A stretch of 64,000 bases of DNA from Pontibacter rufus (GCF_015694705.1 NZ_JADQDR010000004.1:248001-312000); one strand, 5' to 3'; numbered from the stretch's first letter, positions 39,261 to 49,346 are shown. Notes: generated from the sequence alone by a model not told the origin. Numbers and translations: made by a program.

Positions 39261-39590
39261 ATGAACCAGATACCTGATATCATCAGAACCATTCCGCTTA
39301 ACTATTATTTATACTTCAGCACAGCCCTTTTTATTATTGGTGTAATTGGCGTGCTGATCCGGCGCAACGCTATCGTGATTTTTATGTGCGTAGAGCTGAT
39401 GCTGAATGCCGTAAACCTGCTGCTGACGGCTATTGCCTCTTACCGCGCCGACACCAACGGACAGGTATTTGTATTCTTTATTATGGCGGTAGCGGCCGCT
39501 GAAGTATGCGTAGGGCTGGCCATTATTGTGATGACTTACCGCAATACACGCTCCACAGATGTACAACTACTGAATAACCTGAAATGGTAG
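39261..39590 (+). CDS. nuoK: NADH-quinone oxidoreductase subunit K
   Basis: 109-residue membrane subunit with three helices; the functionally important glutamates are visible in [13 protein letters not shown] (helix 2) and [14 protein letters not shown] (helix 3). MrpC-like, part of the proton-transfer line between NuoJ and NuoN. It begins the second complex I group; nuoL follows after 46 bases. Confidence 0.95.
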   Translation: MNQIPDIIRTIPLNYYLYFSTALFIIGVIGVLIRRNAIVIFMCVELMLNAVNLLLTAIASYRADTNGQVFVFFIMAVAAAEVCVGLAIIVMTYRNTRSTDVQLLNNLKW

Positions 39591-39636
39591 TTACCTCATT
39601 TTTCTTCCTGAACAGCTTATTAAACGATAAACATAG

Positions 39637-41595
39637 ATGCAAGAGATAGTAATGCCCCGCATGAACCAGGACATGGCGCTGCTCTGTTTGCTTATTCCGC
39701 TGCTGCCATTCATCGGCTTTCTCCTGAACGGGCTGGGCAACCGCAAATTTTCCAAAGGCCTGGTGGGATTTATAGGTTGCAGCACCGTGCTGGTGTCTTT
39801 CCTGATATCCATCTACCTGTTCCTCGATTTTAAAGCCAATGGCAGCCAGGCTTACACGGTAGATTACTACAACTGGATTTCGGCCGGCAGCCTCCGTATC
39901 GGTTTTTCCTTCCTGATTGATCAGCTCACGCTGCTGATGCTGTTGATGGTAACCGGCATTGGCTTCCTTATCCATTTATACTCGGCCGGCTACATGAGCC
40001 ATGACGAAGGCATCGGCAAGTTCTTCTCGTTCCTGAACCTGTTCATGTTCTCGATGCTGCTGCTGGTGATGGGCTCTAACTACGTGATGATGTTCGTGGG
40101 CTGGGAAGGCGTGGGACTTTGCTCCTACCTGCTGATTGGTTTCTGGAACAAGAATACCAACTATAACAATGCCGCCAAAAAAGCCTTCATCATGAACCGC
40201 ATCGGCGACTTAGGCTTTCTGCTGGGCATCTTCCTCATTTTTATCACTTTTGGCAGCGTAAGCTATCCACAGGTATTTGCCGAGGCCAGCAAACTGACAG
40301 GACTGGATACGCCGGTAATGATTGGCATTACGATGTTCCTGTTTATCGGGGCGATGGGTAAGAGCGCACAAATTCCGCTGTTTACCTGGCTGCCCGATGC
40401 GATGGCAGGCCCGACGCCGGTTTCTGCCCTGATACACGCCGCTACGATGGTAACGGCCGGTATTTACATGGTAATCCGCTCCAACGTACTCTTTATACTT
40501 GCCCCTACTACGCTGGAAGTGATTGCCATTATCGGTGCGGCTACGGCCCTGCTGGCAGCTACCATTGGTCTGGTGCAGAATGACATCAAAAAGGTGCTGG
40601 CTTACTCTACCGTTTCGCAGCTGGGCTACATGTTTCTGGCGCTGGGCGTGATGGCCTTCTCCTCTTCTATGTTCCACGTGCTGATGCACGCGTTCTTTAA
40701 GGCGCTGCTTTTCCTGGGTGCGGGTTCTGTGATTCATGCCATGAGCAACGAGCAGGACATGCGCCGCATGGGCGGTTTGCGCAAAGCGCTGCCTGTTACA
40801 TTCATTACTTTCCTGATTGGTACGCTGGCCATTTCCGGTATTCCGCCGTTTGCCGGTTTCTTCTCTAAAGATGAGTTGCTGGCGCACGTATTCGAACATA
40901 ACAAAATTTTGTGGGGCGTAGGCGTACTGGCATCTTTCATGACGGCTTTCTATATGTTTCGTGCTTTGTTCCTGACTTTCTTCGGTAAATTCCGTGGCCC
41001 CGAGGAACAGAAGCATCATCTCCACGAATCGCCTGCTGTGATGACGGTTCCGCTGATTGTGCTGGCCATACTTTCTACCATTGGTGGTTTCCTGGGCATT
41101 CCGGAAGTGTTTGGGGCAGAACATGTGCTGGGCGATTACCTGGCACCGCTTTATACTTATGCACGCAGCATCAACCCGGCAGCTTTTGAAACAGGTGCGG
41201 TTTCGCATGAACTGGAGTTTATACTTATGGCCGTTTCGGTAGGCGTGGCGGTACTGGCGATTATTATTGCCTACTTTATGTACATCAAAAAAGAGGAAGT
41301 GCCTGCTGAAGAAAATGCGCGTCTGGCTCCTGTGCACAACCTGCTATACCAAAAATATTATATCGACGAGTTGTATAACTCGCTGATCGTGCGCCCGGTA
41401 ATGTGGCTCTCCAATGCTGTGCACCGCCTGGTGGATGTAATTGTGGTAGACGGTATTGTGAACGGCGTAGGCAGGATGGTTATACTTAGCGGCCGCACTT
41501 TACGGTATGCGCAAAGCGGCGCCATCGGGTTTTACCTGCTCGTGATGGTGTGCAGCATCGCTCTGATTTTATTTTTAAACTTCTTTATCGGATAA
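39637..41595 (+). CDS. nuoL: NADH-quinone oxidoreductase subunit L
   Basis: 652-residue antiporter-like subunit at the far end of the membrane arm, one of the proton channels. About 15-16 helices; the key glutamate is in MFVGWEGVGLCSYLLIGFW, the following lysine-containing helices are present (IKKVLAYSTVSQLGYM, MHAFFKALLFLGAGSV), and the C-terminal lateral helix region is intact. The TATACTT word occurs four times, as I-L or Y-T codon pairs. Confidence 0.96.
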   Translation: MQEIVMPRMNQDMALLCLLIPLLPFIGFLLNGLGNRKFSKGLVGFIGCSTVLVSFLISIYLFLDFKANGSQAYTVDYYNWISAGSLRIGFSFLIDQLTLLMLLMVTGIGFLIHLYSAGYMSHDEGIGKFFSFLNLFMFSMLLLVMGSNYVMMFVGWEGVGLCSYLLIGFWNKNTNYNNAAKKAFIMNRIGDLGFLLGIFLIFITFGSVSYPQVFAEASKLTGLDTPVMIGITMFLFIGAMGKSAQIPLFTWLPDAMAGPTPVSALIHAATMVTAGIYMVIRSNVLFILAPTTLEVIAIIGAATALLAATIGLVQNDIKKVLAYSTVSQLGYMFLALGVMAFSSSMFHVLMHAFFKALLFLGAGSVIHAMSNEQDMRRMGGLRKALPVTFITFLIGTLAISGIPPFAGFFSKDELLAHVFEHNKILWGVGVLASFMTAFYMFRALFLTFFGKFRGPEEQKHHLHESPAVMTVPLIVLAILSTIGGFLGIPEVFGAEHVLGDYLAPLYTYARSINPAAFETGAVSHELEFILMAVSVGVAVLAIIIAYFMYIKKEEVPAEENARLAPVHNLLYQKYYIDELYNSLIVRPVMWLSNAVHRLVDVIVVDGIVNGVGRMVILSGRTLRYAQSGAIGFYLLVMVCSIALILFLNFFIG

Positions 41596-41607
41596 GGCTC
41601 TCAGAAG

Positions 41608-43071
41608 ATGATTACAGCTCTATTACTTTTCTGGCCTGCCCTCGCTGCACTGCTGGTGTTGCTTGTAAAAGGACAAGGTGCCAAGAAAGTGGCTTTTATT
41701 GCAGCGCTTGTGGAGTTTGCCCTGGCGCTTTTCGCTACCTCGGTCTTTAACAGCCAGAGCGGCAGCTTCCAATTCGCGCTAAACGTACCGTGGGTGCCGA
41801 GCGCAGGCATCGGCTTTATCATCGGCATGGATGGTATCAGCCTGCTGCTGGTGTTGCTGACGACGTTTCTGGTGCCGTTGATTATACTTTCTTCTTTCAA
41901 GCACAATTACAAAGACCCAGGCGTTTTCTATGCGCTCATCCTGTTTATGCAGACGGGCCTTATTGGCGTGTTTGTCGCTTTGGATGCCTTCCTGTTTTAC
42001 TTTTTCTGGGAGCTGGCGCTCATTCCCATCTACTTTATCTGCGCTATTTGGGGAGGTGAGCGCCGCATTCCGGTTACGTTTAAGTTCTTTGTGTACACGA
42101 TTTTCGGGTCGCTCCTTATGCTGGCTGCTTTCGTGTATTTATACTTCCAGACCGGGGCCACAGCTACATCCGCCCATTCATCCAGCCTGCTGGCCTTTTA
42201 TGATCTGGCGCTGAACAGCAGTGCACAGGGCTGGATTTTCTGGTTCCTGTTCATCGCTTTCGCTATTAAAATGCCCGTGTTCCCATTCCATACCTGGCAG
42301 CCGGATACTTACGCCGAATCTCCCGCACAAGGCACGATGCTGCTCTCGGGCATCATGCTGAAAATGGGTATTTACGGCGTGCTGCGCTGGCTGCTGCCGG
42401 TGGTGCCCCTTGGCGTAAGCCAGTGGACGGAAGTGGTGCTTATACTTTCCATCATCGGCATCGTGTACGCTTCTGTCATTGCCATCCGTCAGCGCGACCT
42501 CAAACGCCTGGTAGCTTATTCTTCCATTGCGCACGTAGGCCTGATTTCAGCAGGTATCTTCACTTTGAACGAACAGGGCCTGCAGGGCGGCGTGATTCAG
42601 ATGCTGAGCCACGGCGTGGTGGTAACAGGTTTGTTCTTTATCATCGACATCATCTATAGCCGCACCAACACCCGCGAGATTGCGAGCCTGGGCGGCATTA
42701 CGCAAACCACGCCGGCGCTTTCTATCTGCTTTATGGTGCTGATATTAGCTTCCATTGCGCTTCCGCTTACAAGTGGTTTTGTGGGCGAATTCCTGCTGCT
42801 GTCGGGTGTATACCAGTACAACGGCTGGATGGGTGCTGCGGCGGGTTTAACGATTATACTGGGAGCCGTCTACATGCTGCGCATGTTCCAGGGCGTGATG
42901 TTTGGTACAAAATCAGAAACGACCAACAGCTTTGCCGACCTGACTCTTAATGAGAAAGCCGTGCTTATTCCGCTGGTGGTGCTGGTGTTCTGGATTGGTT
43001 TGTTCCCCAACACGTTCCTGAGCATTTCGGAGCCGGCGGTGCATACCCTGCTGAATGTAATTAAGCGCTAA
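41608..43071 (+). CDS. nuoM: NADH-quinone oxidoreductase subunit M
   Basis: 487-residue antiporter-like proton-channel subunit. FYFFWELALIPIYF carries the essential glutamate, and LKRLVAYSSIAHVGLISAG and MLSHGVVVTGLFF the later conserved lysine/histidine helices. It starts 13 bases after nuoL. Ile-Leu pairs encoded ATA-CTT are frequent here and reflect the enriched DNA word. Confidence 0.96.
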   Translation: MITALLLFWPALAALLVLLVKGQGAKKVAFIAALVEFALALFATSVFNSQSGSFQFALNVPWVPSAGIGFIIGMDGISLLLVLLTTFLVPLIILSSFKHNYKDPGVFYALILFMQTGLIGVFVALDAFLFYFFWELALIPIYFICAIWGGERRIPVTFKFFVYTIFGSLLMLAAFVYLYFQTGATATSAHSSSLLAFYDLALNSSAQGWIFWFLFIAFAIKMPVFPFHTWQPDTYAESPAQGTMLLSGIMLKMGIYGVLRWLLPVVPLGVSQWTEVVLILSIIGIVYASVIAIRQRDLKRLVAYSSIAHVGLISAGIFTLNEQGLQGGVIQMLSHGVVVTGLFFIIDIIYSRTNTREIASLGGITQTTPALSICFMVLILASIALPLTSGFVGEFLLLSGVYQYNGWMGAAAGLTIILGAVYMLRMFQGVMFGTKSETTNSFADLTLNEKAVLIPLVVLVFWIGLFPNTFLSISEPAVHTLLNVIKR

Positions 43072-43116
43072 AAAGCGCTCGAATCAGGATAACGAGTTTT
43101 ACAGGATATAAACGAC

Positions 43117-44502
43117 ATGACTTCAATCATACTTTTATCCATCTTCGGCATCATTAACCTCTTCGTGGGCTTTATGAAGTCAAAGCGGATATTGCTGCCT
43201 CTGTCGCTGCTGTTTCTGGCAGTAGTGTTTGGTGCCAACCTTTTTAGCTGGAACGAGGCGCAAAGCTATTTCAACCACATGCTCACCATCGACAACTATG
43301 CGGTGGCTTTTACAGGTATTATGGTTTTGGCTACGCTGCTGCTGCTCCCTTTCTCGCAACATTATATAGAAGAAGCGAACGAGAACCTGGCTGAATTTTA
43401 CTCGTTGCTGTTGTTTTCGCTGGTAGGTGCCATTATGATGGTGAGCTACGAAAACATGCTCATGCTGTTTATCGGTATCGAGATTCTGTCTATTGCCATG
43501 TATGTGCTGGCCGGCAGCGATAAGAGACGCCTGCGTTCTAACGAAGCTGCGCTGAAATACTTCCTGATGGGCGCCTTTTTTACGGGTGTGCTGCTGTTTG
43601 GTATTGTGCTGATATACGGCGCCACCGGCTCCTTTTACCTGACTGACATTGCCGCCACTGCTGCCGTAAACGACGGCACAGTAAACGCCATGTTCACGCT
43701 GGGCCTGTTGCTGCTCGTGATTGGTATTTCCTTTAAGATATCTGCAGCGCCTTTCCACTTCTGGGCGCCGGATGTGTACGAAGGTACGCCTACGCTCTTT
43801 ACCTCTTACATGTCTACAGTAGTGAAGATAGCGGGCGTGGCGGCTTTTTATAAGTTAATGGCTGCTGCTTTTGCCGCTTCTTATGCCGCCTGGTTTCCGA
43901 CGCTTATTGCTATTACCGTGCTCACGCTGGTAGTTGGCAATATCGGGGCTGTGGTGCAGACAAACTTTAAACGTATGCTGGCCTACTCCAGCGTGTCGCA
44001 CGCAGGTTATTTGCTGATGGCGCTGGTTGCCTTTAACGAGCGTTCAGATGCTTCCATCCTGTTTTACTCGCTCTCATACGCGCTGGCCACCATTGTTGCT
44101 TTTGCTGTACTACAGTATGTTTCAGAGCAGCGCAACGGCGACGAAACCTACGCCGCTTTTAACGGTTTAGGCAAAACAAATCCATTGCTGGCTTTTGCTA
44201 TGACAGTGGCCATGTGCTCGCTGTCAGGCATTCCGCTTACAGCCGGCTTCTTCGGAAAGCTTTTCGTGTTCACCGCCGTTGTGCAGGATGCCAGGCTGAT
44301 GTGGCTGGTAGTGGTTGCCGTACTGATGGCCGCTGTCGGTATCTACTATTACTTCAAAGTAGTCATTGCCATGTACATGCAGCCTGCCGCCGATGCCGCA
44401 AAAATCCGTATCGGCAGCTTCGCTTCGTTCATGCTGATTTTTATCACCGTATTTACCATCCTGTTAGGTATAGCGCCTGCACTGGTAAGCGATTTGCTGT
44501 AA
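43117..44502 (+). CDS. nuoN: NADH-quinone oxidoreductase subunit N
   Basis: 461-residue antiporter-like subunit next to NuoK. Conserved glutamate in MLFIGIEILSIAMYVLAG, then FKRMLAYSSVSHAGYLLMAL and a C-terminal GIYYYFKVVIAMYM. Last gene of the complex I set: a 15-bp perfect terminator hairpin follows directly. nuoM lies 45 bases upstream. Confidence 0.96.
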   Translation: MTSIILLSIFGIINLFVGFMKSKRILLPLSLLFLAVVFGANLFSWNEAQSYFNHMLTIDNYAVAFTGIMVLATLLLLPFSQHYIEEANENLAEFYSLLLFSLVGAIMMVSYENMLMLFIGIEILSIAMYVLAGSDKRRLRSNEAALKYFLMGAFFTGVLLFGIVLIYGATGSFYLTDIAATAAVNDGTVNAMFTLGLLLLVIGISFKISAAPFHFWAPDVYEGTPTLFTSYMSTVVKIAGVAAFYKLMAAAFAASYAAWFPTLIAITVLTLVVGNIGAVVQTNFKRMLAYSSVSHAGYLLMALVAFNERSDASILFYSLSYALATIVAFAVLQYVSEQRNGDETYAAFNGLGKTNPLLAFAMTVAMCSLSGIPLTAGFFGKLFVFTAVVQDARLMWLVVVAVLMAAVGIYYYFKVVIAMYMQPAADAAKIRIGSFASFMLIFITVFTILLGIAPALVSDLL

Positions 44503-44522
44503 AAGCGCTTCAAGTATAAATC

Positions 44523-44558
44523 AAAAGCGGCTGCCTTTAACCAAGGCAGCCGCTTTTG
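44523..44558 (+). terminator. Terminator of the nuoK-N operon
   Basis: A 15-bp perfect stem (44523-44537 with 44543-44557), loop TAACC, with a T-rich end, 20 bases after the nuoN stop. One of the strongest hairpins in the window. Confidence 0.8.
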
Positions 44559-44572
44559 GTTTATAGCTTGCC

Positions 44573-44608
44573 AGACACTCGCAGGAACTGCGCACGCTGC
44601 GAGGTCTT
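44573..44608. repeat. AGACxCTCGCAGGA dispersed repeat, copy 2
   Basis: A 36-base unit with arms CTCGCA and TGCGAG; 32 of 36 bases match 29091-29126. Interestingly one copy lies before and one after the complex I genes. A related GACCTCGCAGG palindrome is, from memory, a common intergenic repeat in Bacteroidota. Confidence 0.6.
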
Positions 44609-44681
44609 TGATGCCACCTTCGCTCAACTCTGGGCGAGCGAAGGCGGGCAATTTATACTTCAGCTATACTTCCACAAACGC

Positions 44682-44713
44682 AAAAAAGCCTGCTTCCTTA
44701 ATGGCAGCAGGCT
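44682..44713 (-). terminator. Terminator of aspS
   Basis: On the minus strand: stem AGCCTGCT/AGCAGGCT, 11-base loop, then TTTTTT. It lies 48 bases after the aspS stop. Confidence 0.7.
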
Positions 44714-44760
44714 CTCAGGTATAAGCTTAAAATTATTGCAGGCTCACAGTACAACCGGCC

Positions 44761-46518
44761 TTACCGTGGCAAATTCTTTAGGCGTATATGCAGTTCGTCC
44801 AGTTGGTCCTGCGAGATGGGCGAGGGTGCGTCTATCATTACATCACGACCTGAGTTATTTTTCGGGAAAGCGATGTAGTCGCGGATAGAATCGGAGCCGC
44901 CAAACAGCGAACAAAGCCTATCGAAGCCAAATGCAATGCCGCCGTGGGGCGGCGCGCCATACTCAAATGCATTCAGCAGGAAACCAAACTGCGCTTCCGC
45001 CTCTGCATTTGAGAAGCCCAGCAGGCGGAACATTTGCTCCTGCAACCTGCGGTCGTGGATACGGATAGAGCCCCCGCCCACTTCCACGCCATTAATTACC
45101 ATGTCATAGGCGTTGGCACGCATGTTACCAGGCCGGTCGTCTATCAGTTCGATATCTTCTGGTTTTGGCGCTGTAAAAGGATGGTGCATGGCATGGTAGC
45201 GCTTGGTATGCTCGTCCCACTCCAGCAGCGGAAAGTCTACAACCCAGAGCGGAGCAAACACATTCTTATCGCGCAGGCCCATTTGAGAGCCCATCTCCAG
45301 GCGCAGTTCGCTCAGGGCTTTGCGTGTCTTATCTTTTGGCCCGGCAAGTATAAGCAGCAGATCACCCGGCCTGGCATCAAAAGCCCAGGCCCAGGCCTGC
45401 AGATCTTCAGCCGAAAAAAATTTATCCACCGACGACTTTATGCTGCCATCCTCCCCTACGCGGGCATACACCAGACCCGTAGCGCCCACCTGCGGGCGTT
45501 TTACAAATTCTGTCAGCTCGTCCAGCTGCTTCCGGGTATAGCCGGCCGCGCCTCTGGCATTGAAACCTACCACCAACTCCGCCTCATCAAACACTTTAAA
45601 ACCGCGGTGCCTGGCCAGGTCGTTCAGTTCCACAAAACGCATATCAAAGCGCGTATCGGGTTTATCAGAGCCGTAGTATTGCATGGCATCGGCGTACGTC
45701 ATGCGGGGCAGGCGGTCAATGTGGATGCCTTTCACCTCCTCAAACAGATGCCGGATCAAGCCCTCAAATCTTTTCAGGATGTCTTCCTGGGTTACAAAAG
45801 AGAGCTCGCAGTCTATTTGCGTAAACTCCGGCTGCCGATCGGCACGCAGGTCTTCATCGCGGAAGCACTTCACGATTTGGTAATACTTGTCGAAACCGGC
45901 TACCATCAGCAACTGCTTAAAGGTTTGCGGCGATTGCGGCAAAGCATAAAAGTCACCGGGGTTCATGCGGCTGGGCACCACAAAGTCGCGGGCGCCTTCG
46001 GGCGTGGATTTTATCAGCACAGGCGTTTCCACTTCAATAAAGTAATGGCTATCCAGGTAGTTACGCACGGCGCGCATCATGCGGTGGCGCAGTTCCAGGT
46101 TGTGGCGAACCGGCGCACGGCGCAGGTCCAGGTAGCGATACTTCATGCGCAGATCATCGCCGCCGTCGGTCTCGTCTTCAATCAGGAAAGGTGGTAATTT
46201 GGAAGGATTCAGCACCTCCAGCCTCGATACCTTGATTTCTATTTCGCCGGTAGGCATCTTATCGTTCTTAGAGAACCGCTCAATAACTTTGCCTACGGCT
46301 TTTACAACATACTCGCGGCCAAGGCTGCGGGCTTGGTCCAGCAAAGCGGGCGGCGTAATGCCCTCTTCAAAAGTAAGCTGCGTAATGCCGTAACGATCGC
46401 GCAGGTCAATCCAAAGCATGCCGCCTTTGTCGCGCAGGCGTTGTACCCAACCGGTAAGTATAACATCTTCGCCTACGTTGTAGATACGTAGTTCGCCGCA
46501 AGTATGAGTTCGAAGCAT
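44761..46518 (-). CDS. aspS: Aspartyl-tRNA synthetase
   Basis: Charges tRNA-Asp with aspartate; cytoplasmic class II enzyme. 585 residues, the length of bacterial AspRS with its GAD insertion. Visible: the N-terminal OB fold with [26 protein letters not shown], motif 2 ([20 protein letters not shown]), and motif 3 in [15 protein letters not shown] near the C-terminus. Whether it is discriminating or also charges tRNA-Asn cannot be decided here without checking for asnS elsewhere. A TAAATTTG box lies 29 bases upstream. Confidence 0.96.
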   Translation of the reverse strand: MLRTHTCGELRIYNVGEDVILTGWVQRLRDKGGMLWIDLRDRYGITQLTFEEGITPPALLDQARSLGREYVVKAVGKVIERFSKNDKMPTGEIEIKVSRLEVLNPSKLPPFLIEDETDGGDDLRMKYRYLDLRRAPVRHNLELRHRMMRAVRNYLDSHYFIEVETPVLIKSTPEGARDFVVPSRMNPGDFYALPQSPQTFKQLLMVAGFDKYYQIVKCFRDEDLRADRQPEFTQIDCELSFVTQEDILKRFEGLIRHLFEEVKGIHIDRLPRMTYADAMQYYGSDKPDTRFDMRFVELNDLARHRGFKVFDEAELVVGFNARGAAGYTRKQLDELTEFVKRPQVGATGLVYARVGEDGSIKSSVDKFFSAEDLQAWAWAFDARPGDLLLILAGPKDKTRKALSELRLEMGSQMGLRDKNVFAPLWVVDFPLLEWDEHTKRYHAMHHPFTAPKPEDIELIDDRPGNMRANAYDMVINGVEVGGGSIRIHDRRLQEQMFRLLGFSNAEAEAQFGFLLNAFEYGAPPHGGIAFGFDRLCSLFGGSDSIRDYIAFPKNNSGRDVMIDAPSPISQDQLDELHIRLKNLPR

Positions 46519-46546
46519 AGTATAATTTCTATTGATGTATGAGGCA

Positions 46547-46554
46547 CAAATTTA
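46547..46554 (-). promoter_or_regulatory. Candidate -7 box of aspS
   Basis: Reads TAAATTTG on the minus strand, an exact TAnnTTTG match, 29 bases from the start codon. The surroundings are AT-rich. Confidence 0.45.
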
Positions 46555-47004
46555 ATAAAATAAATAGCTTAGAAATGAGATTGCGCCGGCAGCCTGCATT
46601 TGTTTTGTTTACGGCCAGAGCATCAGGTTCCCGGGCAGGCATGCCGCACCTGTCTTCCTCCTGTTTCCCACCCGTTTGTTGTTGTTCTCCAATGTATAAA
46701 CTGTAAAGTGTGGGCTTGTGTTTTTAATGTTGATACCAAGTAGCTTACTTTGATAAAAAATCACGACGATAAATGATAAAACACATGACACCCTGACAAA
46801 GATTTTCAGGCATAAGCAACTGAATGCAAGTAGCTTTTACATTCATCGGACTTCATTTATACTTCAGGCTAATTTCCTCCTTATACTTACCATTCAAAAC
46901 ACAGCAGCAGGCGCGTTTGTATCTATAGATGAGGCAGCGCTGTTTTGTAACCTGGTGCAGGCGTAGTAAACCGAATTGATACAGAACCAAACAACCCGCT
47001 TTAT
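46555..47004. other. Intergenic region between aspS and the GyrI-like gene
   Basis: 450 bases with no supported gene. Two TATACTT copies lie near 46860 and 46883. A 60-residue reverse frame (46609-46791) lacks any protein-like composition and is not called. Confidence 0.5.
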
Positions 47005-47484
47005 ATGAAACCACGCATAGAAACTTTAGCCGAAAAGAAATTAATCGGGAAACGAATGGCAATGTCTTTTTCCGATGATAAAACAGTTGAACTGTGGAAA
47101 AGCTTTATGCCGGGACGAAAAGAGATTCTGCATAGTACCGGTACAGAACTTTACGGGATGCAAGTATACGAACAGTCGTATTTTAGTGATTTTAACCCAA
47201 GCCGGGAATTCGAGAAATGGGCGGCCATTGCAGTAGCAGACTTTGACATCGTACCTGACGGCATGGAGCCCTTTATTTTGACAGGCGGACAATATGCTGT
47301 TTTCATACACAAAGGAGCAAGCACAGATAACAGCACGTTCCGGTATATTTTTACAAGCTGGCTGCCTCATTCAGACTACCTGTTAGATGACCGGCCACAT
47401 TTGGAAGTATTGGGAGAAAAGTATAAAAATGGCGATCCAAACTCTGAAGAAGAAGTATGGATACCCATTAAACCGAAACCATAA
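47005..47484 (+). CDS. GyrI-like effector-binding domain protein
   Basis: 159 residues, a stand-alone GyrI-like/AraC effector-binding fold. Support: IGKRMAMSFSDDKTVELWKSFMPGRKEI at the front, FEKWAAIAVADFDIVPDGMEPFILTGGQYAVFIHKG in the middle and FTSWLPHSDYLLDDRPHLEVLGEKYKNGDPNSEEEVWIPI at the end, which is the typical closing pattern. These domains bind small lipophilic molecules; ligand unknown. No DNA-binding domain is attached. Codon use is somewhat more AT-rich than in the flanking genes. Confidence 0.82.
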   Translation: MKPRIETLAEKKLIGKRMAMSFSDDKTVELWKSFMPGRKEILHSTGTELYGMQVYEQSYFSDFNPSREFEKWAAIAVADFDIVPDGMEPFILTGGQYAVFIHKGASTDNSTFRYIFTSWLPHSDYLLDDRPHLEVLGEKYKNGDPNSEEEVWIPIKPKP

Positions 47485-47530
47485 CTTCCGCTCCTGGCAA
47501 GTCGCGGCAAAATGGCAGCCGGCATATCAG

Positions 47531-47570
47531 CCAGGAAGCCATACTTGCTAAGTATGGCTTCCTGGTTTTT
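47531..47570. terminator. Terminator after the GyrI-like gene
   Basis: A 16-bp perfect stem (47531-47546 with 47550-47565), 3-base loop GCT, then five T. It lies 46 bases after the stop, and 22 bases before the end of the convergent DUF937-like gene. The arms contain CCATACTT/AAGTATGG, the same word pair as the pruA terminator. Confidence 0.8.
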
Positions 47571-47592
47571 ATACATTGCTATTTATCAGCTA

Positions 47593-48033
47593 CTAAAAAA
47601 GTCCGCCAAGCTTATCCCCCAAACCGCCGGGCAGTTTATCTTTCAGGCTACCACCCAGCATGCCCATTATATCCGACTGTCCCAATCCTTCGCCGCTTAC
47701 TTTACCGCTCAGTTTGTTCATGATAAAAGTGATGACAAAAGGGCCCGCCTGGTTGGCTATACTTGCCGGAATGCCCAGTTTGGTTGTCAGATCGCTTACA
47801 TAGCTGTTAATCATACCGTTTATGCCCGAGCTGTCCATAGGGCCTTTGTTCCCTTTCAGCACATCCATAATGCCGCCCATGTTGCCGCTGGTTGCCTGCT
47901 GCTTGAGGCCCTCTTTTACGTGCTCCTGTGCCAGATCTACCGATTTGCTGGCTGTATCGGGCTGTAACTGAAATTTGTTCTGCAGCTCACCGGTAAGTTG
48001 TCCTTTTATACCGTTAATTAATTGCTCTAACAT
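47593..48033 (-). CDS. DUF937-like (YidB-type) protein
   Basis: 146 residues, Gly/Met/Leu-rich, helical. It starts MLEQLINGIKGQLTG and ends with a glycine-rich DKLPGGLGDKLGGLF; the central part is made of short amphipathic helices separated by Gly-rich turns. This is the pattern of DUF937/YidB-type proteins of unknown function. No signal peptide or membrane segment. Convergent with the GyrI-like gene. Confidence 0.62.
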   Translation of the reverse strand: MLEQLINGIKGQLTGELQNKFQLQPDTASKSVDLAQEHVKEGLKQQATSGNMGGIMDVLKGNKGPMDSSGINGMINSYVSDLTTKLGIPASIANQAGPFVITFIMNKLSGKVSGEGLGQSDIMGMLGGSLKDKLPGGLGDKLGGLF

Positions 48034-48234
48034 ATCTTTATACTTAGGTGATGGCGCTGCTTACTTGCAGCACCTTATCTGATATAACGGCAAGGGAGTT
48101 GAATAAGATACTGCCGCAGACACCGCACAGGAAAGTATCGCTATACCGCAGATTTGGCAAAATAATTGTACCTGTGGCTGAAACCGGATTTTTTGTTTCA
48201 GAGTTTTATAGCTTTACCGATTGAAAACTTACAT

Positions 48235-48783
48235 ATGCGATATTTAACCTTTTTAGCTTTTTTCTTGATTACGGGTGTGGCGCCGGCACAATCCAGGCTC
48301 CGCAAAGTAGAGATCAGTAAAGAGATCAGCGCCATGTTGCCCCAGGATTTTACGCTGCTGTCTGACGACTGGATTGCCCGCAAGTACCCTGCTCCTGTTA
48401 AGCCACTGGCTGTATACTCAGATCCAAACGGCCGGATAGACTTTAGCGTAACCCAAAAGCCATCGCAGTTTAAGCCACAGGATTTAAAAATGCTCCTCGC
48501 GTTTTACAAGGCCAACCTCCTGGAAACTTTTACCAAAGTAGATTTTATCCGCCAGGAAGTAACCCAGGTAAAAGGAAAGGATTTTATCGTTTTTGAGTTT
48601 GTGTCTACGCTGGCCGATGAGCGTGCAGGCAGCAGCCTGGCGCCGGTGCAGAAGTATAGCATCATTGAATACACCATCCAGAACGGCCAGCTGCTGATAT
48701 TTACGCTGCACACGCCCCTGAATATGAAAAATGAGTGGCAAAATACCGTCCGCGACATCATGGCATCTGTGAAAGTACAGTAG
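48235..48783 (+). CDS. Secreted protein of unknown function
   Basis: 182 residues from the ATG at 48235; an upstream in-frame extension from 48166 is unlikely because it would bury the signal peptide MRYLTFLAFFLITGVAPAQS. The mature part (SKEISAMLPQDFTLLSDDWIARKY, then DFSVTQKPSQ, VEFVSTL-like strands, ending in WQNTVRDIMASVKV) has the strand-helix pattern of PsbP/DUF1795-type proteins. That similarity is weak. Periplasmic by prediction. A terminator follows. Confidence 0.65.
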   Translation: MRYLTFLAFFLITGVAPAQSRLRKVEISKEISAMLPQDFTLLSDDWIARKYPAPVKPLAVYSDPNGRIDFSVTQKPSQFKPQDLKMLLAFYKANLLETFTKVDFIRQEVTQVKGKDFIVFEFVSTLADERAGSSLAPVQKYSIIEYTIQNGQLLIFTLHTPLNMKNEWQNTVRDIMASVKVQ

Positions 48784-48812
48784 CAGTACTGCCTGTTTAT
48801 AGCTTTTTCAGG

Positions 48813-48845
48813 AAGCCTCTCCTTTTTTGGGAGAGGCTTTTTTTA
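48813..48845 (+). terminator. Terminator after the secreted-protein gene
   Basis: Stem AAGCCTCTCC/GGAGAGGCTT with a T-rich loop and a following T-run, 30 bases after the stop. Confidence 0.75.
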
Positions 48846-48872
48846 TACCTTGGAGCTAGGTATCACTTAAAT

Positions 48873-49346
48873 ATGGAAATAAGACAAGCAACTTATCAGG
48901 ATGTTGAAGGAATCATAAAGCTACAGTTGGAAGTCGCTGAATACCATAGAAAGCTGGATTCGGTATATAAGTTTCAGGATGATATAGCTGAACAATTTCG
49001 CATTTATGTTACTTCATTGATTAACAATGAAAAGTCTGCTGTATTTATAGCCTTCGCAAAGGAAGAAATAGTTGGATATGGAATAGCTGCTATAATAGAT
49101 GAAAATCCATTGTTTAAATATCCAAAGTATGCCATGATTGAAGAGATGGGCATTTCAGAAAATTTCAGAAGCAAAGGATGTGGTCAGATGTTATTGGAAA
49201 GTATTTTCAACTGGCTTCATCTGCACGAAGTTGAAGATGTTAGGTTGAAGGTGCATAACAGAAATAAAGGAGGAATAAACTTTTGGGAGAAGGTAGGATT
49301 TAAAACAGAAATGTATAACATGAAAATGTCTTTGAATAAGAGGTAG
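48873..49346 (+). CDS. GNAT-family N-acetyltransferase
   Basis: 157 residues from the ATG at 48873, which gives the typical start MEIRQATYQDVEGIIKLQ; a longer frame would add 46 residues that overlap the previous gene's end. GNAT features: MIEEMGISENFRSKGCGQMLLE (acetyl-CoA loop of the type RxxGxG, here RSKGCG) and VHNRNKGGINFWEKVGFK at the end. Substrate unknown. The codons are clearly more AT-rich (many ATA, AGA, TTA, AAA) than in the neighbours, and an inverted-repeat element begins at its stop codon, so it may be recently acquired. Confidence 0.85.
   Translation: MEIRQATYQDVEGIIKLQLEVAEYHRKLDSVYKFQDDIAEQFRIYVTSLINNEKSAVFIAFAKEEIVGYGIAAIIDENPLFKYPKYAMIEEMGISENFRSKGCGQMLLESIFNWLHLHEVEDVRLKVHNRNKGGINFWEKVGFKTEMYNMKMSLNKR

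Noticed and set aside
46609..46791. A 60-residue reverse-strand frame between aspS and the GyrI-like gene
   Set aside because: Low-complexity composition and no family resemblance; it lies in a plain intergenic stretch.
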